A stretch of 64,000 bases of DNA from VRUE01 sp963774555 (GTDB lineage: Bacteria; Actinomycetota; Thermoleophilia; Solirubrobacterales; 70-9). Both the position numbers and the translations under genes were made by a program. Below the pieces are notes generated by a model. That model was not told the origin of the DNA, did not search any database, and was given only the letters and a program-made list of their open reading frames with translations. This document shows positions 51,968 to 60,762 of this stretch, one piece after another. Location: the NCBI GenBank assembly GCA_963774555.1, contig CAVZFL010000001.1:372001-436000 (forward strand), given 5' to 3'. The stretch's first letter is position 1. Each line of letters begins with the position of its first letter.

Positions 51968-52670
51968 TCAGCCCAGAGGGCTCGCGGCGAGCAGCGCCGA
52001 CCTTCCATTCGCCGCCTTCGTTCTTCAGCGGCATCGCGTAGGCGGTGCCGCCGTCGCCGTGGTAGATGAGAAAGGACTGTTCGCCTTCCGTGCGCAGGCT
52101 GCCCGCGTCGACCACGGTCGTTTCGCGCCGCACCGATGCCGGCAGCGGTCTGGTGAAGGCGTGCAGCAGCGCGGCGCAGCCCTTGCCTTTCAGCTGCGGG
52201 GACTGCGTGGCGAGCTGTTCCAGCTGTCCGACCATCGAGCTCGACAGGAAGGAGCAGGCGCGGCCCCAGTCTTCTTCCGCGCGGGCGACGTAGAAGCTGT
52301 GCAGGGCCTTCGCCGCTTCTTCGAGCTCTGATTCGCCGCCCTCTTCGCCGAATTCCTGAATGCTGTTGTCGCCTCCCTTGCTGCGGAACTGGCCCGAGCC
52401 GCCACCGGAGACTTTCAGCGGCGTGCTGACCTTTGCCTGCCCGGACTGGCTGGAGCCGCCCCCGCCCGATCCGCCCTTCTGCGCAGCCTTGGCGGCGCCG
52501 TTCTGCTGTCCCTTCGCGGCTCCCTGCGGGGTCGCGCTCGTGTCGCTGCCGGTCGTCGCGGTCGAGCTGCCTTCCGTGCTGGAGTCCGATCCGCCGCAGG
52601 CGACGAGCGCCGTCGCGGCAAGGATGGCGGCGGTCAGCACCGCGATTCCCCGTGTCCCCACCCCGGTCAC
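51968..52670 (-). CDS. Lipoprotein of unknown function
   Basis: The product starts at GTG 52670 with a lipoprotein signal (AVLTAAILAATALVACGGSD, lipobox LVAC), a Ser/Gly/Gln linker, and a C-terminal domain from about residue 115 (AAKALHSFYVARAEEDWGRA with CSFL, then GKGCAALLHAF, GDGGTAYAMPLKNEGGEWKV). Two Cys may pair. A slip near 51990 is likely: the other frame ends LLAASPLG with TGA at 51968-51970, whereas the uncorrected frame runs on into purA antisense. Such domains occur in many actinobacterial lipoproteins. Confidence 0.75.
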
Positions 52671-52726
52671 CGCCGAGATTGTATTAGAGACGCATCGGTA
52701 TCCAATTCTCGTTTACAGTTTGACGG

Positions 52727-53416
52727 GTGGCTTCAGGTAGACGCACCGCTAGGTTGAGTGAGCGACTGCCACGGGGCCGGCACGGGTTGCCGCGCGAGGC
52801 GGTGACGGAATCCCAGCGCAACCGCATCCTGCAGGCGATGATCGAGGTCGTCTCCGAGCGCGGCTACCCGGATACCCGCGTGGTCGACGTGATCGGCGTC
52901 GCCGGCGTCTCGCGCAAGACCTTCTACGAACTCTTCTCCAGCAAGGAGGACTGCTTCCTCGCCACCTACGACGTGCTGCTCGGCAACCTGCTCGGCGACA
53001 CCGCCAAGGGCTTCGAGTCCAAGCCCGGATCGCCCTGGGCCGAGCGCGTCGCCGCCGGCCTCGGTGAGCTGCTCAAGCACCTCTCCGAGCACCCCGACGA
53101 GGCCCGCTTCGCGATCGTCGAGGTGCTCGCCGCGGGGCCGAAGGCGCTGGCGCGACGCGACGCGGCGCTGCGCCAGTTCACCGGCTTCCTCGACGCCGGC
53201 CGCGCCGAGACCGCGGTCGAGCTGCCGGGGATCACCTCGCTCTCGCTCGCCGGCGGGGTCAACGAGCTGCTCTACAGCGAGATCCTGCACGGCGCCGCGT
53301 CGCGGCTGCCGAGCCGTCTGCCCGACCTGATGTTCTGGATCACGCTGCCCTTCCTCGGCCCCGAGGGTGCCGCCGAGGAGCGCGAGCGGACCCGCCTCTC
53401 GATGCTCGAGAGCTGA
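52727..53416 (+). CDS. TetR family transcriptional regulator
   Basis: The 229-residue product has the TetR helix-turn-helix at about 30-75 (RNRILQAMIEVVSERGYPDT, GVAGVSRKTFYELFSSKEDC) and an all-helical ligand domain. Start GTG 52727, 56 bases from the divergent lipoprotein start, so it may control that gene or the secreted paralogs downstream. No operator palindrome is clear in the gap. Confidence 0.9.
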   Translation: MASGRRTARLSERLPRGRHGLPREAVTESQRNRILQAMIEVVSERGYPDTRVVDVIGVAGVSRKTFYELFSSKEDCFLATYDVLLGNLLGDTAKGFESKPGSPWAERVAAGLGELLKHLSEHPDEARFAIVEVLAAGPKALARRDAALRQFTGFLDAGRAETAVELPGITSLSLAGGVNELLYSEILHGAASRLPSRLPDLMFWITLPFLGPEGAAEERERTRLSMLES

Positions 53417-53564
53417 TCGCCGGCCTGCAAGAGCGCTCCTTTCCGGGAATGCCAGGGTTTATCTAATGTGCAGGGGTGGTAATTTGGCCCTGGAGGGATT
53501 TGACCAAGGCTTTCGATGGCCGGGGCTTTGAAGGGCCGGGCCGCAAAGGAGAGAGATAGAGCAC

Positions 53565-54329
53565 ATGCGCAAGCGTTTGATTACGACACTGGCCCTGGGG
53601 GCTTTCCTGGCCCTCGTTGTGGCGGGGATCGCCACCGCTGACAAGCCCACGATCGTCCAGGTGGGCAACCTGAAGCTGACCCTGAACGGCAGCTTCACGC
53701 CGAAGGCGCTTTCAAAGACGAAACCGACGCCGATCGCGCTGAACATCAGCGGCGAAATCGCCACGCTCGACGGCAAACACGCGCCGGCGCTGAAAGAAGT
53801 CGTCGTCGAAACCGACAAAAACGGCTCGATCGACCTCAAAGGCCTGCCAACCTGCACCTCGGGCAAACTGCAGGCGCAGGACACCAAACACGCCGAAGCG
53901 ATCTGCCCCAAGGCGATCATCGGCAGCGGCACGACCGACGTCGAGGTCGAATTCCCCGAACAGGCGCCCTTCACCGCCAACAGTAAGCTGCTCGCCTTCA
54001 ACGGCGGCGTCAGCGGCGGCAAGACGACGATCCTGATCCACGCCTACCTCTCCTCGCCGGTCTCGGCGGCGGTGGTGACGACGGTCAAGATCTCGAAAGT
54101 TCACAACGGGCGCTACGGCACCAAATCGGTCGCGACGATCCCCAAGATCGCCGGCGGCTACGGCTCGGTGAAGAAATTCACGCTGAAGTTCGACCGTGCC
54201 TACAAAAACACCCCCTACCTCTTCGCCAAGTGCCCCGACGGCCATCTCAACGCGAAGGCCACCTCGGTCTTTGCCGATGGGACGAAACTCGTGGGCAGCT
54301 TTGTCCGCTCCTGCACCCCGAAGGGCTAG
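53565..54329 (+). CDS. Secreted four-cysteine protein, tandem paralog 1
   Basis: The 254-residue product has a signal peptide (MRKRLITTLALGAFLALVVA to about residue 25), then KPTIVQVGNLKLTLNGSFTP, LNISGEIATLDGKHAPALKE, Cys pairs in LPTCTSGK and AICPKAIIGSG, FNGGVSGGKTTILIHAYLSS, IPKIAGGYGSVKKF, and the end AKCPDGHLNAKATSVFADGT and CTPKG. It is probably an all-beta secreted protein with two disulfides. The ATG follows an AGGAGAG. I do not recognise a function. A hairpin at 54367-54392 follows. Confidence 0.8.
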   Translation: MRKRLITTLALGAFLALVVAGIATADKPTIVQVGNLKLTLNGSFTPKALSKTKPTPIALNISGEIATLDGKHAPALKEVVVETDKNGSIDLKGLPTCTSGKLQAQDTKHAEAICPKAIIGSGTTDVEVEFPEQAPFTANSKLLAFNGGVSGGKTTILIHAYLSSPVSAAVVTTVKISKVHNGRYGTKSVATIPKIAGGYGSVKKFTLKFDRAYKNTPYLFAKCPDGHLNAKATSVFADGTKLVGSFVRSCTPKG

Positions 54330-54366
54330 CTGACGCTTTCGACTCAGGACGAAAAAGGGGAACGGA

Positions 54367-54392
54367 AAGGGCGGCCGAAAGGCCGCCCTTTC
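54367..54392 (+). terminator. Hairpin terminator after paralog 1
   Basis: AAAGGGCGGCC pairs with GGCCGCCCTTT around a GAAA tetraloop, an 11-bp stem that ends in TTT and starts with AAA, so it could work on both strands. It lies 38 bases after the paralog 1 stop and 57 before paralog 2. Confidence 0.75.
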
Positions 54393-54448
54393 TAATACCC
54401 AATCGCATCATTGATTAGTGGAATATCGGTGATAGGTTGGTTTGACAG

Positions 54449-55225
54449 ATGAGCAAGCGTCTTGCTCGAGCCCTCGCTCTGTCCGCCGTGCTGGCCGTTG
54501 CCGGCGCCACGATCGCCAGTGCCGAGAAGGCGATCGTCGTTCGAGTGGGCAACGTCATCGTCACCTTCAACGGCGGCGTCACGCCGAAGAAGCTGCCGAA
54601 AAACAAACTGGCGCCGATCGCCTTCAACGCCTCGGGCAAGATCAAAACCGCGGATGGCACTCACCCGCCGGCGTTGAAGGAAGTCGTGATCGAAGCCGAC
54701 AGGAACAGCGCGATCAACGCCAAGGGCGTGCCTGTCTGCACCGCCGGCAAACTGGAGGCGACGGACACCGTGCACGCCGAAAAGGCCTGTCCGGACGCGA
54801 TCGTCGGCGAGGGCAAGACTGCCGTTGAAGTCGAATTTCCCGAACAGCAGCCATTCCCGATCGAAAGCAAGCTGCTCGCCTTCAACGGCGGCGTACAAGG
54901 AGGCAAGACGACGATCTTCGTCCACGCTTACCTCTCCTCGCCGGTCTCGGCAGCGGTGGTGACCACCGTCAAAGTCTCGAAGATCCACAAAGGCCGCTTC
55001 GGGCTCAAGTCGGTCGCGACGATCCCCAAGATCGCCGGCGGCTACGGCTCGGTGACCAGCTTCGATCTGACGATCAAGCGCAGCTTCACCTACAAGGGCA
55101 AGAAGCAGAGCTACCTGCTCGCCAAGTGCCCCGACGGCCACCTCAACGCAAAAGGCACCGCAGTATTCCTGGGCGGTCCGACCCTGTCCGCCGAAATCGT
55201 CCGCTCTTGCACACCCAAGGGCTGA
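54449..55225 (+). CDS. Secreted four-cysteine protein, tandem paralog 2
   Basis: The 258-residue product is clearly homologous to paralog 1: signal peptide (LARALALSAVLAVAGATIAS), VRVGNVIVTFNGGVTPKKLP, VCTAGKLEATD, KACPDAIVGEGKTAVEVEFP, FNGGVQGGKTTIFVHAYLSS, IPKIAGGYGSVTSFDLTIKR and the end LAKCPDGHLNAKGTAVF with CTPKG. Spacing of all four Cys is kept. Its last 19 bases overlap the start chosen for paralog 3. Confidence 0.8.
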   Translation: MSKRLARALALSAVLAVAGATIASAEKAIVVRVGNVIVTFNGGVTPKKLPKNKLAPIAFNASGKIKTADGTHPPALKEVVIEADRNSAINAKGVPVCTAGKLEATDTVHAEKACPDAIVGEGKTAVEVEFPEQQPFPIESKLLAFNGGVQGGKTTIFVHAYLSSPVSAAVVTTVKVSKIHKGRFGLKSVATIPKIAGGYGSVTSFDLTIKRSFTYKGKKQSYLLAKCPDGHLNAKGTAVFLGGPTLSAEIVRSCTPKG

Positions 55226-55980
55226 GGGCACTCGCCGCCGGCACGGCGCTCGCGCTCGCCGGAGTGGGGATCGCCTCCGCCGAAAAGCCAGCTCTCGTCG
55301 AAGCGGGTGGACTCCTGCCGGTGGTAGAGGGCGGCTTTTCACCGAAAGCGCTGCCGAAGCGAGGAAGGCCCGCGCCAATTGCCTTCAACGTCAGCGGCAA
55401 AATCGACCCGACCTACGGCAGCAGCATCCCACCCGTTCTGCGCGAAGTGGTTCTCGAGCTTGACAGGAACGTGACGGTCGACCCCAGGGGCATGGCGGTC
55501 TGCGGACCAGGGAACATCGAGAGTCCTCCGCCAACGCAGAGGTGTCGGCCGGCGCTTGTCGGCAAGGGCACGACATCCGTCGTCGTTGCCTTTCCCGAAC
55601 AGGCGCCGTTCATAGCCAAGAGCAAGCTGTTCGCCTTCAACGAGGGGGTAAAGCGAGGGAGGACAACGATCTTGATCCGCGGGCATCTCGCCGCTCCGGT
55701 GAGTGCGGCCTTTGTGATCACGGCCGAAATCGCAAAGATCGACGAACGGCGCTATGGGACGAAATGGCGCCTGGTCTTCCCGAAGATCGCCGGCGGCTAC
55801 GGCTCGATCGCCAGGTTCAATCTGACAATCTCCAGGCGCTTTCGCGACGAAGGCAAGAAGCAGAGCTACCTGCTCGCCAAGTGCCCCGACGGCCACCTCG
55901 ACGCCCATGCTTCCGCGCTCTTCGCCGATGGGTCCGAAGAATCGGATTCCTTTGTCCGCTCCTGCGTGCCGAAGCCCTGA
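55207..55980 (+). CDS. Secreted four-cysteine protein, tandem paralog 3
   Basis: The third copy has the same blocks (VEAGGLLPVVEGGFSPKALP, GKGTTSVVVAFPEQAPF, FPKIAGGYGSIARFNLTISR, LAKCPDGHLDAHASALFADG, CVPKP). The start is unclear: TTG 55207 gives LRALAAGTALALAGVGIASA as a signal peptide and overlaps paralog 2 by 19 bases; no ATG lies nearby. The copy seems to have lost its own leader region, perhaps through unequal recombination between copies. About 257 residues. Confidence 0.7.
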   Translation: MHTQGLRALAAGTALALAGVGIASAEKPALVEAGGLLPVVEGGFSPKALPKRGRPAPIAFNVSGKIDPTYGSSIPPVLREVVLELDRNVTVDPRGMAVCGPGNIESPPPTQRCRPALVGKGTTSVVVAFPEQAPFIAKSKLFAFNEGVKRGRTTILIRGHLAAPVSAAFVITAEIAKIDERRYGTKWRLVFPKIAGGYGSIARFNLTISRRFRDEGKKQSYLLAKCPDGHLDAHASALFADGSEESDSFVRSCVPKP

Positions 55981-55986
55981 CAGCTT

Positions 55987-56694
55987 CTACTCGGGGCCCT
56001 GCCCCGGCGGTATCCGACCCTCAGCCTCCTGCCGCCGCTCGCCCCGGCGCAGCATGCGCTGGGTGAGGATCGCGATGCTGAGGATCGCGGTGGCGCCGAG
56101 GCTGAGCTGGACACTGAGCAGGCCCTCGCGCGTCCAGTAGACGTCGCGCAGGTCGAGCAGCAGGGCAGCCTCGTCGAAGGTCAGCCCCATGCCGATGCCG
56201 GTGCTCACCGCGAGCCGCTCTTCCAGCCTCTCGTCGTCTGTGAGCAGCGCCGCCGTCGCCGAGGCGAAGCCGAGCGCGATTCCGGGCACGAAGTGGTGGA
56301 TGTGGCGGCCGCCGAGGCTGACGTTGCGGAACGGCCCCCAGCTGTCGCGGATGCCCCAGGTCGAGAGTCGCACGAAGGCGAAGGAGCCGAGGAAGCCGGC
56401 GAGCAGGTTGAAGAGCACCGTTTCGCTGCGCGGAGCGGCGCTGTAGCCGCTGACGGCGACCCCGACGGTGTCGAGCGCGGCGGCCGGCGCAGCTTCGACC
56501 AGGCCCTCGCCGTCGGAGACCTCGTGCGAGCGGCGCTGCAGCATGCGGGCGAACTGACCGGCGAGCACGACCCCGGCGCCGCCGAGCGCCAGCGCCGCGA
56601 GGCCGACCGTGGCCCGCTCCGAGCGGGCCCAACCGAGGCGCGTGCGTGCCTTGGCGCGGCGGGAGATGCGGGTGGGCAGGCGACGCGAGCGCAC
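55987..56694 (-). CDS. Integral membrane protein, unknown function
   Basis: The 235-residue product has a basic N-terminus, a helix around GLAALALGGAGVVLAGQFAR, then VLFNLLAGFLGSFAFVRLST, GGRHIHHFVPGIALGFASAT, and helices near the end. The conserved GGRHIHH segment and acidic TFDEAALLLDLRDVYW suggest a metal-binding membrane protein. Function unknown. It follows rplI on the minus strand. Confidence 0.7.
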   Translation of the reverse strand: MRSRRLPTRISRRAKARTRLGWARSERATVGLAALALGGAGVVLAGQFARMLQRRSHEVSDGEGLVEAAPAAALDTVGVAVSGYSAAPRSETVLFNLLAGFLGSFAFVRLSTWGIRDSWGPFRNVSLGGRHIHHFVPGIALGFASATAALLTDDERLEERLAVSTGIGMGLTFDEAALLLDLRDVYWTREGLLSVQLSLGATAILSIAILTQRMLRRGERRQEAEGRIPPGQGPE

Positions 56695-56717
56695 GCCCGC
56701 AGCCTAACGCGGAGCGC

Positions 56718-57170
56718 TCAGCGCTCTTCGGTGATGATCGTCTTCACCGTGGCGACGGCGCCATCGGCGAGCTCGATCTCGACCATGTGGGTGCCGATCT
56801 CTCGCAGCGGCTGCTCGAGCCGGACCTTGCGGCGGTCGATGCGCAGGTCGCGGGCATCGCGGATCGCCTCGACGATCTCCTTGGCGCCGACCGAGCCGAA
56901 CAGCTTGCCGTCCTCGCCCGCCCGCTCGTGGATCGTCAGCACGGTCTTGGAGAGCAGCGAAGCCGCCTGCTCTTCGCGCTCGGCGCGGGCTTTCTCGGCC
57001 TTCTCCTCGGCCGCCTGGCGCCGCTGCGCCTCCTCCAGCGCGCCCGGCGTCGCCACTGCCGCCAGCTTGCGCGGGATCAGGTAGTTGCGCAGGTAGCCGG
57101 GGGAGACATCGACCGGCGTGCCGCGCTGACCGAGCGACTCGACGTCCTCGAGCAGGATCGCCTGCGTCAT
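56718..57170 (-). CDS. rplI: 50S ribosomal protein bL9
   Basis: The 150-residue product starts MTQAILLEDVESLGQRGTPV and has the PGYLRNYLIPRKLA motif of bL9, a long connecting helix, and the C-terminal domain (KLFGSVGAKEIVEAI). ATG 57170 overlaps the rpsR stop (TGATG); a TTG just before is less likely. It ends the rpsF-ssb-rpsR-rplI operon. Confidence 0.96.
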   Translation of the reverse strand: MTQAILLEDVESLGQRGTPVDVSPGYLRNYLIPRKLAAVATPGALEEAQRRQAAEEKAEKARAEREEQAASLLSKTVLTIHERAGEDGKLFGSVGAKEIVEAIRDARDLRIDRRKVRLEQPLREIGTHMVEIELADGAVATVKTIITEER

Positions 57171-57433
57171 CAACGCTCTCCGACGTAGGGCAGCAGCGCG
57201 ATCTCGCGCGCCCGCTTCACCGCCACCGAGAGCTGGCGCTGATGCTTGCGCGAGAGGCCGGTGACGCGGCGGCCGCGGGTCTTCCCCTTGTCGGAGAGGA
57301 AGCGACGCAGGAGGTTGAGGTCCTTGTAGTCCACCGCCGCGGAGTTGATCCGCGTGTATTTGCGCGGACGCGAGCGGTCATCGCGCCTGCTGCGACGCGG
57401 TGCTGCCGTTCCTGTGTCGTTAGCTCGGGCCAT
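57170..57433 (-). CDS. rpsR: 30S ribosomal protein bS18
   Basis: The 87-residue product has a basic N-terminal tail and the bS18 core KYTRINSAAVDYKDLNLLRR, GKTRGRRVTGLSRKHQRQLS and REIALLPYVGER. No CxxC is present, so it is the zinc-independent form. Gene order between ssb and rplI is standard. Confidence 0.96.
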   Translation of the reverse strand: MARANDTGTAAPRRSRRDDRSRPRKYTRINSAAVDYKDLNLLRRFLSDKGKTRGRRVTGLSRKHQRQLSVAVKRAREIALLPYVGER

Positions 57434-57487
57434 GCGGGCTCGGAATCCTACAGAAACCGAGCCCTTTGCCCGAGATGCCTCTGGCTG

Positions 57488-57964
57488 CTAGAAGGGGATG
57501 TCGTCGTCTCCGCCGCCCCCAGCGGTCGCGCCGGCGAAGTCGGAGGAGTCGGCGGGGACGTCGGTGCTGGGGCTGAAGCCGCCGCCCTGGCCACCCTCGC
57601 CGCCACCGCCGCCGGACCCGGACCCGTCGCGGGAGCCGAGGAACTGGACCGAGTTGGCGATGATCTCGACGCTCTGTCGTTTGACGCCGTCTTTCTCCCA
57701 CTCGCGCCAGTCGAGCCGGCCCTCGATCGCCACCGGGCGACCCTTGGAGAGGTAGTTGGCGCAGTTCTCGCCCTGCGCCCCCCAGACGGTCACGTCGAAG
57801 TAGTTGGGCTTGTCGATCCATTCGCCGCTCTGCCCGTCCTTGCGCCGGCTGTTGACCGCCACCCGCAGCTTGCAGACCGAGGTTCCGCCCGGGGTGCTGC
57901 GCAACTCGGGATCGCGCGTCAAGTTCCCGGTGATGACCACCACGTTCACGTTCGAAGCCGCCAA
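57488..57964 (-). CDS. ssb: Single-stranded DNA-binding protein
   Basis: SSB protects single-stranded DNA. The 158-residue product has the OB-fold (VVITGNLTRDPELRSTPGG, FDVTVWGAQGENCANYLSKG, GRLDWREWEKDG), a Gly-rich linker, and the acidic tip DDDIPF that binds partner proteins. TTG 57964 is the chosen start because a GAGGAG lies nine bases upstream; TTG 57973 directly abuts that sequence. Confidence 0.96.
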   Translation of the reverse strand: MAASNVNVVVITGNLTRDPELRSTPGGTSVCKLRVAVNSRRKDGQSGEWIDKPNYFDVTVWGAQGENCANYLSKGRPVAIEGRLDWREWEKDGVKRQSVEIIANSVQFLGSRDGSGSGGGGGEGGQGGGFSPSTDVPADSSDFAGATAGGGGDDDIPF

Positions 57965-58112
57965 AGCTCTCAACTCCTCAAAATCGTTGTCTGGACCCCA
58001 GTCTAAGAGCGCAGCCGGCGCAACTCTCCCCCCTTGCCCCGCAATCTGCGCACGATTCCAGGCCGACCGAGCCTAAAAACGGAGCCCGAACGGCTTTTCG
58101 CTCTCTCGGCTG

Positions 58113-58583
58113 CTACTCGGCCGGGGCCGCGGGAGCTGCCGGCTCGTCGACCGGCGCCGCCGGAGCCTCGTCGGGCACGTCTGCGTCGGCGTCCGGGACG
58201 GCGACTTCGGGGTGGCTTTCCGGTGCGCCGCGGTCGCGCGAGCCGCCGTGGGCAGGAGCCGCCACCGACGGTGGCACCATCACCTGCGCCTCGGCGTCGA
58301 CTTTGAAGATGCGGAAGCGCAGCACGCCGTCGGCGATCTTCAGGTTGTGGTTGAGCTCATCGAGCAGCTCGGTCGGCCCCTCGAAGCGGAACCAGCGATA
58401 GTCGGCCTCGTTGCGCCGCTCGATTTCATAGGCCATCTTGCGCAGGCCCCATTTGTTCTCGTGCTTCAGGGTTCCTTTCCCCTCGATCCGGCTGCGAACG
58501 TCCTGTGCGAGCACGTCGCGACCGGCCTCGTCGGGGCCGGGGTCCAGCATCAGAACTAGCTCGTATTCGCGGGGGGCTGCCAA
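58113..58583 (-). CDS. rpsF: 30S ribosomal protein bS6
   Basis: The 156-residue product has the bS6 fold at 1-100 (REYELVLMLDPGPDEAG, GKGTLKHENKWGLRKMAYEI, ADYRWFRFEGPTELLDELNH) followed by a long Pro/Ala/acidic tail, longer than in most bS6. TTG start 58583. It leads the rpsF-ssb-rpsR-rplI unit; a family A palindrome lies 48 bases upstream. Confidence 0.95.
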   Translation of the reverse strand: MAAPREYELVLMLDPGPDEAGRDVLAQDVRSRIEGKGTLKHENKWGLRKMAYEIERRNEADYRWFRFEGPTELLDELNHNLKIADGVLRFRIFKVDAEAQVMVPPSVAAPAHGGSRDRGAPESHPEVAVPDADADVPDEAPAAPVDEPAAPAAPAE

Positions 58584-58630
58584 AGCGGCGAGGGACTATA
58601 GCGGCGGAGGGATGGTTGGTCCGGGTTGGG

Positions 58631-58744
58631 GCGGGTGTCGGGTACCCCTGCCGGCTCAACTTTTTGGATGGGGACGGAGTTGCTGGCGCCGCGAGGTAGG
58701 CGCCCAAAAAGTACAAGCCGCCGGCAGGGGTACCCGACACCCGC
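58631..58744. repeat. Long palindrome, family A copy 3 (25-bp perfect arms)
   Basis: Perfect 25-base arms at 58631-58655 and 58720-58744 enclose TCAACTTTTTGG ... GCGCCCAAAAAGTACAAG. The inside closely follows the copy at 20681-20789 (shared GACGG, GTTGCTG or GCTGCTG, and GCGC-CCAAAAAG), while the outer arms differ. It starts two bases after the stop of the minus-strand Pro-rich gene. Confidence 0.87.
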
Positions 58745-58746
58745 TC

Positions 58747-59184
58747 TCAATGCGGCGCGAACTCCGACGATCCATCGTCAGGTGGAGCAGGTGCCGGCGG
58801 TGGCGCCGGAGCGGTCGAAGGGGGAGCTTCGGGGGCTGGTGGTGGGACGGGCGCCGGCGGAGGCGCGGTTGTTTCTGTTGCTTGGGGAGGTTCCGGCGGT
58901 TGGGTTGGGCTGGGGCGTCGGTGCTCGCGCTGGCGGTGTGCTGCGTGGACGTGCCGAGGTGGCGCGCGGCGAACTCGCCTCTCCTTCTCACGCTTCCCTG
59001 GCTGCCTTCGCACAGGCTTGGGCGGCCCAACCGGCGCGTCGACGTAAGGCAACCCCACATCAGCCGGCAACGGCGGCGGAGCAGGCGCCTTCAGCAGCCC
59101 AGGTGCCACCCGCAACGCCAGAACCACCCCCGCTCCCACAAGGAGAAGCAGCCCGGCCTTCGACCAACGAATCCGCAGGGTCAC
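58747..59184 (-). CDS. Membrane-anchored Pro-rich protein, unknown function
   Basis: The 145-residue product from GTG 59184 has one N-terminal helix (AGLLLLVGAGVVLALRVAPG) and a low-complexity tail rich in Pro, Ala and Arg, ending in an acidic DDGSSEFAPH. Nothing enzymatic is seen. It could be a cell-wall-spanning anchor. Low-complexity frames in GC-rich DNA can be false, so certainty is moderate; position with a palindrome right after its stop supports it. Confidence 0.5.
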   Translation of the reverse strand: MTLRIRWSKAGLLLLVGAGVVLALRVAPGLLKAPAPPPLPADVGLPYVDAPVGPPKPVRRQPGKREKERRVRRAPPRHVHAAHRQREHRRPSPTQPPEPPQATETTAPPPAPVPPPAPEAPPSTAPAPPPAPAPPDDGSSEFAPH

Positions 59185-59238
59185 AACAAGCTAAGGCTCC
59201 AGCTCGAGGAGTTCGCCCCCCACGTGGCGTGTCTGGGA

Positions 59239-59264
59239 GAGGGCGTCGGGTGCCCGACGCCCTC
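59239..59264 (-). terminator. Hairpin after otsA
   Basis: GAGGGCGTCGGG and CCCGACGCCCTC form a 12-bp stem with a two-base spacer, four bases beyond the otsA stop on the minus strand. No T tract follows, like the other palindromes here. Confidence 0.6.
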
Positions 59265-59268
59265 ACGC

Positions 59269-60732
59269 CTAAGCAACCACGTCCCGCAACTCCGCGATAT
59301 CCGCCAACTGGTCGTCAACCCAATCCCCCGGATTCCGCGAGAAGACCAGTTCCCTGAGGTGCTGCGCCCGCACCTTCCGCTCCTCGGGATCCATCGTCAG
59401 CGCTCGGTAGATCGCGTCCGCCTGCTCTTGGATGTCGAACGGGTTGACCGAGAGCACGGAGTCGGCCAGCTCCTCGTGCGAGCCGGTGTTCTCGGAGAGC
59501 ATCAGGACGCCGTCGCGGGTGTTGACCGCCGGGGCCTCCTTGGCGACCAGGTTCATCCCGTCGAACAGCGAGTTGACCATCAGCAGGTCGAAGTGCTTGT
59601 AGCGGGCGACGGCGTCGGCGAAGTTCTCGTAGATCTTGAGGTCGATCGGCATCCAGTCGGTGGTGCCGTGGCGGTGGTTGACGACCGCGACCAGGGCCTC
59701 GATCCGCTCCAGGTACTCGGCGTACTCGGGCACGTCCTGGCGCGAGGGCTGCAGGTGGGCGATGAAGGTGACCTGCTCGCGGAACTCGGGGTGCTGGGTG
59801 AGGAAGGTGTCGAAGGCGGTGAAGCCGCGCAGCACGTTCTTGGAGAGGTCGGCGCGGTCGACCCGGATGATCAGGTGCTTGCGGCGCCGCTCCAGCACCT
59901 CGCGCTCGGCCGCCGCCACCTCGGGCGAGGAGGCCGCCCGCCGCAGCCGCTCGGCGTCGATCGAGAGCGGGTAGGCGCGGGTGCGGGTCTCGCCGCCGGC
60001 GTGGTGGACGACGCCCTCGACGTAATCGACTTCGGCCTCCAGCAGTTCGTCGCAGCAGCGGATGAAGTTGATGCAGTAGGCGTGGGTGTGGAAGCCGATG
60101 ATGTCGTTGGCGAGCATGCCGCGGAAGATCGCCTCGCGGATGCGGCCCGGCAGGATGCGCCAGCTGTCGGGCTGGGACCAGGGGATGTGGACGAAGTGGT
60201 GGAGGAAGGCGTCGGGGCGCTCGGCCCGGATCATCGCCGGGGCGGTGTAGAGGTGGTAGTCGTGCAGCATCACCAGCGGCCGCTCGCGGCCCTCGATCTG
60301 GCTCAGCACCGCCTTCGCGATGTCGCCGTTGACCGCCTGGTAGCCGAGGTCCCAGGCGTCGAGCTCCTCCTGGCGGATGTCGGGCGCGTTGGAGAGGTCC
60401 CAGAGGTAGTGCTGGATGAACCAGAGGATCGGGTTGGCGATCACGTTGTAGAAGCGGTCGTAGGCCTCGGCGTCGCTGCCGACCAGCAGCACGCGGTAGT
60501 CGATGCCGTCGATCGAGAGCTCGGTCGGCCCGCCGCTCTCCTCGGAGACGGCGACGTCCTCGTCGGTCATCGCCGAGGCGATCCAGAGCGCGTCGCGGTG
60601 GGAGACGAGGCCGGAGAGGGCGGTGACCAGGCCGCCACCGCCGCGCTGCACGGTGCGCTGGCCCTGCTCGTCGAGCTCGAACTGGGCCGGGCCGCGGTTG
60701 GAGACGATGATCAGCGGGTCGCTGTCTGCCAC
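59269..60732 (-). CDS. otsA: Trehalose-6-phosphate synthase (GT20 family)
   Basis: GT20 enzymes join UDP- or GDP-glucose to glucose-6-phosphate. The 487-residue product has SNRGPAQFELDE with a Gly-rich RGGGGLVTALSG loop, the substrate segment MLHDYHLYTAPAMI and HHFVHIPWSQPDSWRILPG, IIRVDRADLSKNVLRGF, and DGMNLVAKEAPAVN with LSENTGSHEEL. The SNRGP start differs from the SNRLP of enteric OtsA, so the acceptor may also differ. It lies next to a TreT-like gene in the same direction. Confidence 0.87.
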   Translation of the reverse strand: MADSDPLIIVSNRGPAQFELDEQGQRTVQRGGGGLVTALSGLVSHRDALWIASAMTDEDVAVSEESGGPTELSIDGIDYRVLLVGSDAEAYDRFYNVIANPILWFIQHYLWDLSNAPDIRQEELDAWDLGYQAVNGDIAKAVLSQIEGRERPLVMLHDYHLYTAPAMIRAERPDAFLHHFVHIPWSQPDSWRILPGRIREAIFRGMLANDIIGFHTHAYCINFIRCCDELLEAEVDYVEGVVHHAGGETRTRAYPLSIDAERLRRAASSPEVAAAEREVLERRRKHLIIRVDRADLSKNVLRGFTAFDTFLTQHPEFREQVTFIAHLQPSRQDVPEYAEYLERIEALVAVVNHRHGTTDWMPIDLKIYENFADAVARYKHFDLLMVNSLFDGMNLVAKEAPAVNTRDGVLMLSENTGSHEELADSVLSVNPFDIQEQADAIYRALTMDPEERKVRAQHLRELVFSRNPGDWVDDQLADIAELRDVVA

Positions 60733-60762
60733 AGGCTCACCCTACCCACGTCTCCATCTCAC

